From positions 120,312 through 184,311 of the forward strand of contig BCKE01000006.1 of NCBI GenBank assembly GCA_001600495.1: DNA of 64,000 bases, in the 5' to 3' direction. The notes beneath the pieces are model-generated. The model saw nothing but the letters and a program-made list of their open reading frames with translations, searched no databases and was not told where the DNA came from. The position numbers and the translations under genes are program-made. The stretch is from Pilasporangium apinafurcum (Eukaryota; Oomycota; Peronosporomycetes; Pythiales; Pythiaceae). Below, one piece after another: positions 1 through 10,610 of the stretch (within the stretch, counting starts at the first letter, position 1; each line of letters opens with the position of its first letter).

Positions 1-504
1 TTGGTGTGGGGCGACAAAGACCTCTTTCGGTTTGCTTGGATGAAGAGCGACAGCTCGTTCTATTTCATCCCTCGGCCACCAGGATCTGCCGGTACGAAGC
101 ACCCGGATTACGACTTGTTTTGTGGTGTGACGATGGTGCAACATGACCCAGCGGGCAAGATCGTGTTTTTGCATCGTAACACCGAGAAGCTTACATATCT
201 AAACGATCGACTGTTGTGGACACATATCCAACAATTTAAGCGCACATCTAATGTGAAGGAATATTATGTGCGTGGCGCCAACGGCGGCAAAGTATTTCCA
301 CAATTCCGACGGTGTTTTGGCAAGGACGTACATTACGAAAAACTTTTCACGTTGAAACCTATGGATGCATTCTCCTTTGAGAACTTGGAGGCAGATCTGC
401 TGCAATTTTCAAGAGAAGGTGCTGCGATTCTGAATTTGCCTACCAAAGCGCCTGGTGAGACAGAGGTGCCGGTTATGACCAAAAAGCGCGACCATGTGTC
501 ATAG
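1..504 (+). CDS. GT71 (MNN1-like) mannosyltransferase, C-terminal part, 5' cut by window edge
   Basis: This is the last 167 residues of a Golgi-type glycosyltransferase. The sequence enters the window already in frame and ends at TAG 502-504. It aligns along its whole length with the C-terminus of the complete copy at 2429-4357, sharing the blocks WGDKDLFRFAW, FCGVTMVQHDP, RGANGG and a final CFGKD/CYGKD block. The family adds mannose (alpha-1,3 in fungal MNN1) to glycans in the Golgi lumen. The two genes are tandem paralogues separated by about 1.9 kb. The catalytic DxD part lies outside the window, so activity cannot be judged. Sugar and linkage are inferred from family membership only. Confidence 0.8.
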   Translation: MVWGDKDLFRFAWMKSDSSFYFIPRPPGSAGTKHPDYDLFCGVTMVQHDPAGKIVFLHRNTEKLTYLNDRLLWTHIQQFKRTSNVKEYYVRGANGGKVFPQFRRCFGKDVHYEKLFTLKPMDAFSFENLEADLLQFSREGAAILNLPTKAPGETEVPVMTKKRDHVS

Positions 505-773
505 TAGAAGAGAAAAATAGAGAGATAGCAATATGACCTTGTACATAATGCTGTTGATAGATTGACTTTAGGTTCCAGGAAAGTCTTATGTTTTAATGCT
601 CGAAACAAAATACAGTCAGTTAAACGTAGATGACGATAGACGACAGACAATGATATCGGTCAATCAGCGACTATTTATTTCGTCCTTTTTTTCTGCTCAT
701 GACGTAGAGGTCGGCGCTTGTAGGTTGTGGAGATTTTTCACAGGATTTTCAGGGCTGTTGTTCATTTGATAGC

Positions 774-1022
774 TAACCTCGAAGATCATATGAGATACGA
801 AAGTACCCTAGAGAGAACCTCCTGTTTTTTGTTCTGAACAATTTTCCACGCACTCTGTGTCCTCTGGCATGCACTATTATCGCCACGTATCCGTCCTTGA
901 AAAGAACTCATTGCGGAGAATTCGAAACAGGTTTCTACTTCTATTGATAGCGATTGCTTTGCTTGAAAAAAAATGCCAAAGTGTTTTCTATCGCTAGGAG
1001 AAATGGAAGATAGAGGTTAATC
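774..1022 (+). repeat. Decayed copy C1 of the dispersed repeat family
   Basis: This stretch aligns in order with the 491-bp repeat at 60985-61475, in the same orientation. Matching parts are the TAACCTCGAAGA start, the 'gaggaact/gagaacct' block, the 'ccgttcttgaaaagaa' block, the 'gtttctacttct' block and the 'aggagaaatgg..gatagag' end. It is shortened by internal deletion and much diverged, so it is an older insertion. Boundaries are approximate. Confidence 0.7.
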
Positions 1023-1062
1023 TCTATTGTCATTTGATCCCACTGATAGGATTTTGCCTCGG

Positions 1063-1359
1063 TCAATAAGGACTAAGCTTTTTATTATTTCTACATTTGA
1101 AAAAAAGAATATCGAAATATCCAAATGAGAATATTGGATACCTCTTAGGATCGACTGGCTCGTTATTTCTTATTTTGGCTCTCCTGTGTTTACATACCGA
1201 CAAGACAACCGATCTGCGAGACAGTCCGCCCTGAGCTAGCAAACGAACGAACTTCGCCACAACTAGCGTGCCATCTGGATGGAAATAAATGCACAGACGT
1301 ATCATCTGCTGCTTGGACTGCTCTTCGTTAGCTGACAATGACACATGCGTTTCTTCCAT
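1063..1359 (-). pseudogene. Possible N-terminal fragment of a mariner-type transposase
   Basis: This 98-aa minus-strand ORF contains a helix-turn-helix-like stretch (DGTLVVAKFVRLLAQGGLSR, then RSVVLSVCKHRR). It resembles the DNA-binding N-terminus of oomycete Tc1/mariner-type transposases as I remember them. No DDE catalytic domain follows in frame, so at best it is a truncated relic. The assignment rests on pattern memory and could be wrong. Confidence 0.3.
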
Positions 1360-2428
1360 CTGTTTCTGTGCGAAATCTTAGGCAAAGCTATTAAAATAGG
1401 ATTTCGGCCACAAAAGTTCAGGTCAAAATGGAGGATGTCACAAAATAGATCAGATCCGTTATTCTCCTGGAACTACTAAAAAGTAACTAATAGCCTGCGT
1501 TTACAAGTCGCTGCAGCAAATGAAACCGGCAAAGAACGTTCTCGGTAGGAAAATTAGCAAAATCCCGTCCACACAATTTTCGTGATGCACCCAATTCCAA
1601 AATGAGTTTGTAATGTGCCACTCTTTATTTATTTTTTTGGGTATCTTGTACGTTCAAATTGTTGTTTTACTTTCTGAAATGGGTCTCATCAAAAAGAACA
1701 CAACCGTCATCAAGTGGAACGCTAATGGAAAACTGACAACTTAGATTTTCGACCAATGGGCTCGGTGATGATTAATTATGCATCAAGTGGATATCACAAA
1801 GTCAGCTGCGAATTCCTTGCAGTTGCGCCGACTGATAGATGAAACATCAAACTGGGTACGTTTTTTTTAAACCATTCATATCAACTGAAATCCGGAGAGA
1901 GAGAGAGTAAGGGGTTTTAGCAATGAGAATTACAAGGGAGGTTTTGAATCGGTAGTTTCATCATTTTGAGGGGGCAGTCGCTGCTAAATTATCCCCTTGG
2001 CGAATGTAAAATTGTGCTAATTTAAGAAAAGGTGACTTTCAATCGGAAAAGTCATAATCAATAACGTGCGACACTTGGTTCGTGCCGTTGGATACAAAAT
2101 GCAATAGCTGGTTTCGCTAGCTAGGGGTGTGGGGGTCATTCACCCTCCAGTTTCATATCAGTCGTACATTTTTGAAACGATCATTGGTTAAAATTATATT
2201 TTTAATTTTTTTCTATTGGTAGAAATTCAAATTAACGAATCTTCAGAAAAAGACGTTTTCTGCGCGCCGTTTGGTTTTTCTGCTCATCCCTCCCACTCTC
2301 CCGATATCCGGCGGATCGGCACTCGGAGAGTGGCGCCCACCAACAAAAATCGATCATTTGTTTGCCTGTCTTGTCCTCACTTATTCACACACATTCCAAA
2401 GGGTGTTTGTCAGTTGCTGTTAACCCAG

Positions 2429-4357
2429 ATGCGCCTGCTCTTTGGTCCGAGTCACGCCGTAGTGCTCCCAGGTAACGACGCCGCTCTCAAGCATAAATCG
2501 TCACCCAAGATGAACAAACAGAAGCAACAACAGCAGCCGGTTCTTGCCACCCCCGCTGTCTCGAATAAAATGCTGGTACTTTTCGTTCTCATTGTGATCA
2601 CATGTGCCATGGGACTTATCTCAGTTGCAACAATCATGCAACGCCATGATCTGCGGCTATTGGCGGATGACTCAGCCATATCACAAGGTGGTGGTGGCTT
2701 ACGCGGCCAGGAACTGCAGGCATATGCTGCACATAACGAACCAACATTGTCTTTAAAAACAAAATCTCCTACACCTGGGGACGGCGCAGGCGAAACCCGC
2801 ACACCCGTGGATCTTCCAGGTGGTAAATTACCTGTGGACGAACGGTGGCGCGAATTAGGAAATCTTTCTGATTATGAGTGCGTCAAGTGGCGCGCAGCCG
2901 CCGGATGCACCCCGGACGGTGGTGTAGACGAACATAACGACCGCACATGCGATGCAGTGGTACATGACGGTGAGAGCGGTTTTTGTGAAATCCGCCACAA
3001 ACACACGGGCGTGATCAAGCGTGTAATGAAGATGCACTGCAGTTCGCTCCGCCCAGACGTGACCTTTCGCTGCCAAGATTTTCAGGAGATTTTGATGTTC
3101 GGTCATATTGCGACTGACTACGTTCACGATCCGAGTTTCTCGTTCAACCAATGCCAGGAAGAATTTATCAACGACCAAACTATAGCTGGGTTACCAGCCA
3201 CGTCGTACACTGCAGCCACTCAGGTGTCACTACAGCGAGGGATTGTGTTTATTGTGTATGAAAAGCTCTTCGAGAGCGTCTTTGCGTCGATTCGCTCGCT
3301 GCGTGACATGGGGTGCACTTTACCCATGGAATTGTGGTATAAATCATCGGAAACGAACATTTCGCATCCGATTTTACAAACATTAGCTCGAGATTATGGG
3401 GCGTTTCTCCGCGAGATCAAAGATCCGCGCGCGACGAAATTCTATACCAAAATTTATGCTGTTTTTTACAGCGGATTTGACCAGGTGCTGCTTTTGGACT
3501 CGGATAATTTCGCAGTCAAAGACCCGACGTATTTGTTTTCTACACCCGAATTTGTTGACACAGGCGCGATTTTCTGGCCAGATTTCTGGCGTGCTAAGAA
3601 GACAATTTTTAATATCCAACCAACAAGCTTTGTCTGGGATGTTTTTGATTTGGACGTCATCGACATGTTTGAACAAGAAAGCGGTCAAGTGCTGATCGAC
3701 CGTCGGCGGCACGTCAAAGCGTTAAACGTGTTGATGTACTACGCGTTTCATCCACAACTGTTCGAGCAAATGCGTCTCGTATGGGGAGACAAGGATCTCT
3801 TCCGGTTCGCGTGGCTAAAATCCAAGAGTCCGTTCCATATGATCGAGATGCCACCTGGCGCAGCAGGCCGGAAATTGCCGGATAAAAACATTTTCTGCGG
3901 TGTGACAATGGTACAGCACGACCCGCAAAACGAAATCATCTTCTTCCATCGCAACATGGAGAAGCTCTCGAGCGAGAATCAGCGCATCGTCTGGGAACAC
4001 GTGCAGCAGTTCCGTTTGGGCGAAGTTCCGATTGATGATTACGATGTGCGTGGAGCCAATGGCGGTCGGTATTATCCGCAATTCAAGCGCTGCTACGGCA
4101 AAGATATTTATTACGAGAAAGCGTTCACAGTCACAGCGATCAGCGACCTCCCGTTTGCAAATTTTGAGCAATCGCTTGTGGATTATGTAGGTGAAGCGGC
4201 GACGCTCAGTGCACAATATCGTGCACAGTTTGTTAAACAGACCAACCAGCCAGAGAAACAAGAAGGTGCTAACGCACAGGAAGTGAGAGACAATGGTCAA
4301 ATGGTCCGCGCACCTGAGTACAGGGTGAAGAATAACCAGCAGCAGCAACAAACATAA
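2429..4357 (+). CDS. GT71 (MNN1-like) alpha-mannosyltransferase, Golgi type II membrane protein
   Basis: This gene encodes a glycan-modifying transferase of the MNN1 family (GT71), which uses a nucleotide sugar in the Golgi lumen. From the first ATG at 2429 the protein is 642 aa. A second ATG at 2510 (MNKQKQQQQ) would give a short Gln-rich cytosolic tail followed directly by the membrane anchor (LVLFVLIVITCAMGLISVA). The open frame extends upstream to 2216, but only from a TTG. A Thr/Gly-rich stem follows. The catalytic domain carries the metal-binding DxD (DSDN, about residues 357-360), the ESGQVLIDRRRH block, and a C-terminal part shared with the upstream copy. The C-terminus is low-complexity and Gln-rich. 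No intron is needed. Donor and linkage are inferred from the family. Confidence 0.85.
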   Translation: MRLLFGPSHAVVLPGNDAALKHKSSPKMNKQKQQQQPVLATPAVSNKMLVLFVLIVITCAMGLISVATIMQRHDLRLLADDSAISQGGGGLRGQELQAYAAHNEPTLSLKTKSPTPGDGAGETRTPVDLPGGKLPVDERWRELGNLSDYECVKWRAAAGCTPDGGVDEHNDRTCDAVVHDGESGFCEIRHKHTGVIKRVMKMHCSSLRPDVTFRCQDFQEILMFGHIATDYVHDPSFSFNQCQEEFINDQTIAGLPATSYTAATQVSLQRGIVFIVYEKLFESVFASIRSLRDMGCTLPMELWYKSSETNISHPILQTLARDYGAFLREIKDPRATKFYTKIYAVFYSGFDQVLLLDSDNFAVKDPTYLFSTPEFVDTGAIFWPDFWRAKKTIFNIQPTSFVWDVFDLDVIDMFEQESGQVLIDRRRHVKALNVLMYYAFHPQLFEQMRLVWGDKDLFRFAWLKSKSPFHMIEMPPGAAGRKLPDKNIFCGVTMVQHDPQNEIIFFHRNMEKLSSENQRIVWEHVQQFRLGEVPIDDYDVRGANGGRYYPQFKRCYGKDIYYEKAFTVTAISDLPFANFEQSLVDYVGEAATLSAQYRAQFVKQTNQPEKQEGANAQEVRDNGQMVRAPEYRVKNNQQQQQT

Positions 4358-4558
4358 GAGGACAGCGCTCAAGATGTGTGATAATGAAAACGAGCGACTG
4401 GAAACACTGTAGATGAAAAATGACGATGGTCACCACTTGTATTAGTATACTAGGATGAAAAGACTTTCGGAACCAAAGAGCTCCCGTTCATAATATATAT
4501 AGCTCCGTACATTAAACTCTACTCTTCTTGGCGAATTTGTTGGTAGTTATACTGGATT

Positions 4559-5131
4559 TTATGCAGCGTTCACTTCTATCAATACTTTGCTGAGCCATTC
4601 AAGCCCCTCCACCAATCCTTCGCCTGTACTGGCTATCGAGCCTTGCACTTTAGAAGGATTTTTGGTAGCTTTTTGTAATTCTAATGCCTCACTCACTTGC
4701 TCCGGCGTCATGGCCATCGGATGGTCCTGCTTGTTCGCGTAGACGAGCAGCTTAGCATCTTCCAATTGTTCATGCCCGAACACGAAATATAATTCTTCTT
4801 TGGCTTCAAGGATGCGCTCGTGGTCGGCTGAGTCCACAACGAAGATGACAGCGTCTGTGTTGCTAAAGTAGTGTCGGTATAGCGGCCGAAGCTGTCTCTG
4901 ACCGGCAATATCCCAGGCCGTAAAGGTGATGTTGCCGTGGTTAAAGCTCTCAATGTTGAAACCCATGGTCGGGATAGTGCTGACGCATTCATCTAGTTTG
5001 ATACGATAGAGTAACGTAGTTTTTCCCGCAGCATCGAGACCGAGGATGAGCACACGCTTCTCCACATTAGTGAAAAGACGTGCCCATGTGTCATAGACTG
5101 TCTGCAATGAAAGTGAGACGTAGTTGCCCAT
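4559..5131 (-). CDS. Arf-like small GTPase (Arl family)
   Basis: This gene encodes a 190-aa Ras-superfamily GTPase of the Arf/Arl branch, which recruits vesicle coat or tether proteins to membranes. The start at 5131 was chosen over the upstream ATG at 5173 because it gives MGNY, with the Gly2 needed for N-myristoylation. G motifs are visible: P-loop GLDAAGKT, switch I PTMGFN, interswitch WDIAGQ, NKQD, and a SIAST-type G5. Arf proteins normally have WDxGGQ; here the first Gly is Ala, a conservative but unusual change beside the catalytic Gln. The sequence sits nearest Arl5/Arl1/Arf-type proteins, but the exact subfamily is not certain. It is single-exon and convergent with the mannosyltransferase gene. 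Confidence 0.9.
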   Translation of the reverse strand: MGNYVSLSLQTVYDTWARLFTNVEKRVLILGLDAAGKTTLLYRIKLDECVSTIPTMGFNIESFNHGNITFTAWDIAGQRQLRPLYRHYFSNTDAVIFVVDSADHERILEAKEELYFVFGHEQLEDAKLLVYANKQDHPMAMTPEQVSEALELQKATKNPSKVQGSIASTGEGLVEGLEWLSKVLIEVNAA

Positions 5132-5173
5132 AATAGTTTGCGGTTTATGGAAATATGGACAATCAGCGGGCAA

Positions 5174-8100
5174 GACAAGTCACGTAGCAAGCGCAAAAGT
5201 GAGATGACAAGAAGGCGTGGCATTGGGCAGATGTTGTACCCATGCTGTTTCATACCATGATGTGCAGAGGTGACTTGTATCGATCTGATTGAATAAAAAA
5301 TCTTGACGTGTTCTGATTGGTGAGTTGAATGGCCGCCTAGTGTTTAGCCTCCAATCCATCAAAATGTGTCTATTGATGCCAAACATTATTGAAAAGATAG
5401 ACACCGGCAACTTGTAATGCACCAGGAAGATCATGTCAAGCCTGATCTCCTGCATGTTTCCTGCTCCCAGGACCGGCTAGTGGTACTGCTGCGCTTGAAA
5501 ATCTACTGAGTTCATCTTGTGCGTGCAACATCAACTATTATTTTAGCATCCTTGTGATTGCTGGCAGTTACGACAAATTTCATATCGTTGGTGCATTCGC
5601 CACAGAAGACTCACTGATGGCTTGAAATTATGTGTCTTATCCCATCAGTCGTGTACGCATTCACCTTGCAATCAGATGCTCTCCATCTGATAGCCATCGA
5701 TTCCCTAGAAGCTATCCTTTTGATCCTGGTCAACCGCAGCTTTCACAGCCACGATGGCTAATTTCGCATCGATTTCGCTGTTAGGGCTGGTCTAATCGGG
5801 TTGGACGAGCAGCCATGTAACATCTCTTTTTAAAAACTCCATCATGGACAAATATCTCAACCAACAAGAACCCATTTTTCCCTGTCAGCTTTCTCCATCC
5901 AATATGATGACCGAGCAACCGATTTTGGGTGTGTTTCTTGTCGCTGTCCCTCCTATACGGTGAGATAGGGAGATCCATTGCAACCCACGATGCTGTGGAT
6001 GAGTATTTTGTACTAATCAGCAGCACCGGGTTGATCAGATTGGATAGTCTCAAGAGATCATATGAGACACCAAAATACCGGTAACTCGAGGAGGGTCTCC
6101 TCTTTTTTTCTGGGCCCAACTCAGTCAGCAAAAGGTAGACAACCGTGAAGTAGCCATCTCCGACACCTGTACTCGATGAATAAGTGTTTTCTTGAGAAAG
6201 ATGTTTCTAGTGTCATGTTTTGCACTGATACTACCGTGCCACGCCTTCCAGACGATCGCTTTGACTTTCCACGCACTCGATCTTCTCACATCCGTTCTTG
6301 AAAAGAAGAATGGCGCTGAAAAGAGCCCATTGTAGAAGATTGGAAATACGTTTCTGCTTCTATCAATAAAGATTGGTTGGTTTTAAAAAACACGTCAAAG
6401 TGTATCCTACCAATAGGAGAAATAGAGATTAGTCATTAGAGATAAGGAATGCAACAGCCCGTATTAACTGTTTTCCATTGTACGTGTTCAATTTACTGAA
6501 GCGGCAACTTTCTGCTCTGTAATGGAATGTGGTCAAAATTTACCGTTGACAGCAAGATAGTTGTTACAGTCTCCTCATTCATTCGGTTTTGTTGGTATTC
6601 ATATTACAGGTGACTGCTAGCCTATTTCTGTAGTATTACATGATGGAATTCTATTTCCAAACAATCTGGCACTTGATGCTAAATTTATTAAGTGGATTTT
6701 GACCACCCATCACCAATTACCGCGTACAAACGCAAGGAGAAAAATGAGAACTTCCTTAACTCCCTATGGCATCGAAAAAATCCGCTGAAAATTCGAGTTG
6801 TTAATTTCGAAGCTATTGCACCCACTTGTAACGTTTGGCCTCTGCAGCTCACTCAAATCACACTCCCTGCAGGGCAAACACTAGGAGACTTGGACTGTCT
6901 CATTGATCACAATCGCCCAATATCCTACGACAATATCATCAGCATTGTGCTCTTCCCGGTTTTGGTTGGCGTGGATCTACGCATCGGTTGGTGACCCTTG
7001 CAACACTCTTGCAAAATTACCTGCATTCTCTAACATTCCATCTCGCCACACCAAATGTTTCGGTGCACTAGATGGAATAAGTGCGCTAATGATATGTTCA
7101 ATCAAAGATACGTTTATGTCAAAGACAGATCATAGTGGCTGCACTTATCCGTGCGGACATCCTATGATATTGATGCTTACAATCCTCTGCTGCAGTATTT
7201 GTATGCTGTATTACCAGCGCGACCTCGTGTGCATAGTCTACTTCTAATTTGATTTCGTCTTCTTCCACTCCAATTAGCGCTTGTTCATCTTGCTGTCGCG
7301 AGGTCCTTCGCTTGGAACAGTGGATGTGTCGTGATCTTGGCCGCATAGATCTGGGTGCTTTTCCTGAGCATCGTAACTCCAGTCGTTTGGGGAAAACTTG
7401 GTTTCTATGTTCGTTTTTTCAATCGTTATCTACTCCAGTAACTGCATGCTTAGGGGAATCATTTCGCTCACAAGAACGAATGGTAGCTGGATTGCGCACT
7501 CAAAAGTGAGACTAGCGGATTTCTAAGGAAAAGCACGAAAAATTTCTGTGATCTTCAACCTATGTAGCCATGTCCCGAAATTACCATTTAGACTACGGGG
7601 TTTCTAATTCTTTTACAGAGATATCTCTCTAGAAGAGCGTTTCTATTGGATCTTTTGATGTACGCGGGTAGGGGTGCAGTCGAAACAGTAGGAGAGGAGA
7701 TACTGTAGGTGTAAAACCTTTGAAATTTAATATTCTTTCTTCACCACGTAATTGACTACACAGTTGTATCATAGCGATGGACACTATTTGCGGGTGGCAA
7801 AGAAAGAATGAACTTGGCGCATTTCTGCCTAGTCAAAATAAGATTGGGTTTAGGAAAAATGGGAGGTGCTGGTTGGAGCAAAGCATCAACATAAATCTGC
7901 GCTTGTGGGTATGTATACGCAAAGCAGCCACTGTTCTACCCACCGTATAACTTTCAAAATAAATGTGGCTTCTTTGTGCATATATACGTCAAATCCAAAT
8001 CTAGCCACGTGCACGTATCTCATCAAGAATAACCCAGCTGTTTCAACTGGTATGAGGCCTTGTAGAGCCAAGTACGTTCATCCACGTCCTGCTCAAGTCA

Positions 8101-8379
8101 TCATGCACAGCTTCGCACTCGTACGCCTTGCCATGTGGATCAGACGACCACCTACTCTCAAGAAAACACATAATCGAATTGATTAGTACCAGGTGATTAC
8201 GATAAGAAAAAGAAAGGGCCACTTGGGAAATTATTGGGGGGAGGAGAGGAGGGAAGGGGAGGGAGGAGGGGAGGCAGCGAAATTATTAAATTTCAAAGGT
8301 CTCTGTGGGCGGTGTTTGCTGGTGGACTGTTCAGTTGTGATTATTCTCGTCGGAAGCTGCGTCAACAATTCCAAGGCAG
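5174..8379. other. Gene-poor interval of about 3.2 kb with transposon relics
   Basis: No ORF here has family support. The minus-strand ORF 5781-6131 reads through repeat copy C2 and looks protein-like (GHHIGWRKLTGKNGFLLVE), but I cannot place it. ORFs between 6690 and 7510 are short and change frame. A purine-rich tract (G/A runs) at about 8230-8280 lies just upstream of the first M96-type gene. I read the interval as decayed mobile DNA plus the promoter of the gene at 8380. Confidence 0.55.
6045..6435 (+). repeat. Decayed copy C2 of the dispersed repeat family
   Basis: It is collinear with the repeat at 60985-61475 in the same orientation. Shared blocks include 'gagatcatatgagac', 'agtagccat..cc', 'tgatactac', 'cactcgat', 'atccgttcttgaaaagaagaatggc', 'gtttctgcttct' and 'aaacacgtcaaa..gtatccta'. 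It is longer than copy C1 but clearly diverged from the two near-identical copies. On the opposite strand an open frame continues from it to 5781. Edges are approximate. Confidence 0.75.
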
Positions 8380-10009
8380 ATGACCCCCTTGACGCGCACG
8401 ATATTGCCGATGGATACGAGCCGATCGACGCCTACCGTGATCCCTCCACTGCGACTGATACAGAACACATCAAATTCCGCGAGCCCAACCGACACCGATG
8501 CCCTTGACCGTGAACGCCAGAAAATGACTGCCTTGACCATCGTGGAGCTCCTTGCACGAGGCTCATCCTCCCCCTCCCTCTCTTCTGATCCAGTCAAGAA
8601 GGTTGAATCTCCACCCATAAGCAAAACGACTCTGCCGCCTCCGTTACCGGAGAATTTATTACCTCGGCTGCCTACAGCGCCATGGAATCGACCGTTGGGC
8701 AGTCTACTGCCGCGGCCGGAGCCAGTGGCGGTGCTGCCGGCCCCAGCTCCCACCGTTGGACAATCAGTATCAATAAGTAACGAAACTCCACCTACCTCCA
8801 CGACAAAACCAGCTGTGATGGTAAACTCCTCCCGCAAACGCCAGAAGGATGAGCTCACACGACTACGTGCCCAAGTACAGGAACTGCAGCGTGAGCTGGA
8901 GCATGTGCGTGCCCGGCTGCCTCAAAAACCGAGCCTGTTGGCATCTGGAACTGGGTACAACGCTGGTACGGATCAGTGCTCCCAGATGCCGACATCTTTG
9001 GTATGGGAACGAATCGCGATGCACCAGAAAGAAGAAAAGAGCAAAGCCGAGATTGAAAATTTGCGACTCAAAGGCATGGTCCATGACCAACTGAAAATCT
9101 CCAAAGGACTTGAGAAATTACTTAATAAACGCCGCAAAACTTCGGTAAGAACACCTATGCTTACATCTGAGCACTTTCAGAAGGTAACGATGGTCTAAAC
9201 GGTCTTCTTCTTGTTGAGTTTAGTCAGCAGAGCTTAGTGCACCAGAGAAACGCTTACGCGTGGATGAGTCCAACAATTCGAGTATTTATTCTATGTTGGC
9301 CGCGAGCGTCGACGGCCGATTGCATCAACTCGACGCGGTGTTTGAGAAGAATGGGATGGCGAGAGAGAAGCGGGAGATGCAGGAAACCCAAGTCGTCATG
9401 GACGATACCCATGGCCCTATGATCGAAGTGAAAGAAGCCAAAATTTTTCCTTTCGACGTTCATTCGACAAGTGACGCACTCTGGCGTTGTTTAGGTGTCA
9501 ACACATCCGATACTTTGAACGGGAACTCGTCCGTTAATTCCTTTTTGCTGCATGGATCGCATAACCTGAACTACCTCAAGATTAGCCTCCCCTTTCGACA
9601 GCATCGCGCACCAGACGGTGAATTGGTGGCAGAGATTGTCATCAAGCGCATTGATGATCGTAACCGAGTGCTGTTGTTGTGGGAGTCATTAGGGGAAAGT
9701 TTCTGTCCGACCATGCAACAAAACGGCACCCGTGGTGTAGAGATTCGTGAATATGGTTGGGGGATCATCGAGCCATTGCCGTGCCCAGCAGGTGAGGCGT
9801 CGAGTTTACTGCAATTGTGCTCTTATATCAAGACGCTACCAGGAGATGGTCAAGACCAGGGACAACAGCAATTCCACGGACTCACAGAAGTGGTGGGACC
9901 GACATACTTAAAGATCTGGGGTACACGGCAACAGCTCATGGAAAATTTGCTTATGGAAAGCACGATCACTGAGAAACGAGGTGGCCAAGCGAAGACGATT
10001 GTATTGTAA
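8380..10009 (+). CDS. M96-type bZIP-like/START-like protein, tandem copy A
   Basis: This gene encodes a 516-aa member of the oomycete family labelled 'M96 mating-specific protein family' in databases; the name comes from a mating-induced Phytophthora gene and does not define a function. Exon 1 is 8380-9144; a 79-bp phase-0 intron (GTAAGA...TTTAG) follows; exon 2 is 9224-10009. The N-terminus is Pro/Ser-rich, then a basic segment (RKRQKDELTRLRAQVQELQR) runs into a leucine-zipper-like coiled coil. A second coiled region (ERIAMHQKEEKSKAEIENL) ends exon 1. Exon 2 holds the family's C-terminal domain with the core block DDRNRVLLLWES and a final LMENLLMES helix. This suggests a nuclear, dimerising regulator with a possible ligand-binding domain; that is inference. 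It is the most complete of the three tandem copies. Confidence 0.75.
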
Positions 10010-10610
10010 CCATGCTGGAGGAAGTGATTTATAAGTATGGAGAAAAAGGCTGGGATGGGGGATACTTAAAACAACAATCTTTTGCAAGAAGAGATGATGG
10101 AGGAGGAAATTTTTGGATATAGGAACTAGTTAGGAGTAGTAAGCGGCCAAGTGGACAAGCCACGGGATGTGTATATACTTGCTGTACTAGGATTTTGTAG
10201 CATAAAGCAATAAATAGCAAGCGAATGTGAAAAGATGAGACAAATAGTTGATGCTTTGATGTTTTTTGTTGATGGTCATTGCATCGTGGAGCAATTTAAT
10301 TCAGCAAAGATCTTGAGGCATATGCTCATAGGCAGCATGGACGAAATCCGAGGCGTAATGCTGCCATTCCGTTATTTGGCGTAATCAGAGCGGTGAGAAT
10401 GAGCCTCGAAGCCTCTTCTTTCGAATATCAATGTCATAATGCATACATGTCACATAGAAAGGATGATGCTGAATAAGTTGTTCAATAACCTCTTATATTT
10501 TATATTAATATATAAACGCATATTAAAGCACAACCAGAAATTCGGTATGGGTTAGGCGATAGGTCAGTGCTGGCCAGAATGCAATTTCACTCCTATGACT
10601 AACGCTGAGA
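10010..10610. other. Intergenic, M96-type copies A to B
   Basis: There are about 600 bp between tandem copies. An AT-rich stretch (about 10495-10520, 'tatattttatattaatatat') precedes copy B. I see no gene or clear regulatory motif. Confidence 0.5.

Larger units (their letters stand above)
505..2428. other. Intergenic region with decayed transposon material
   Basis: This 1.9-kb gap between the two mannosyltransferase paralogues has no convincing intact gene. It holds the old repeat copy at 774-1022 and a minus-strand ORF at 1063-1359 that resembles the N-terminal helix-turn-helix of an oomycete mariner-type transposase. The part from about 2100 to 2428 is presumably the promoter and 5' leader of the downstream gene. 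Confidence 0.6.

Noticed and set aside
1500-1870. Minus-strand words resembling MULE transposase (PTENVLCRFHLLQRLV)
   Set aside because: The frame is broken on both sides and only about 20 residues look meaningful.
6692-7509. Consecutive ORFs in the gene-poor interval
   Set aside because: Frames change every 200-300 bp and no reading on either strand gives a recognisable domain; probably decayed mobile DNA.
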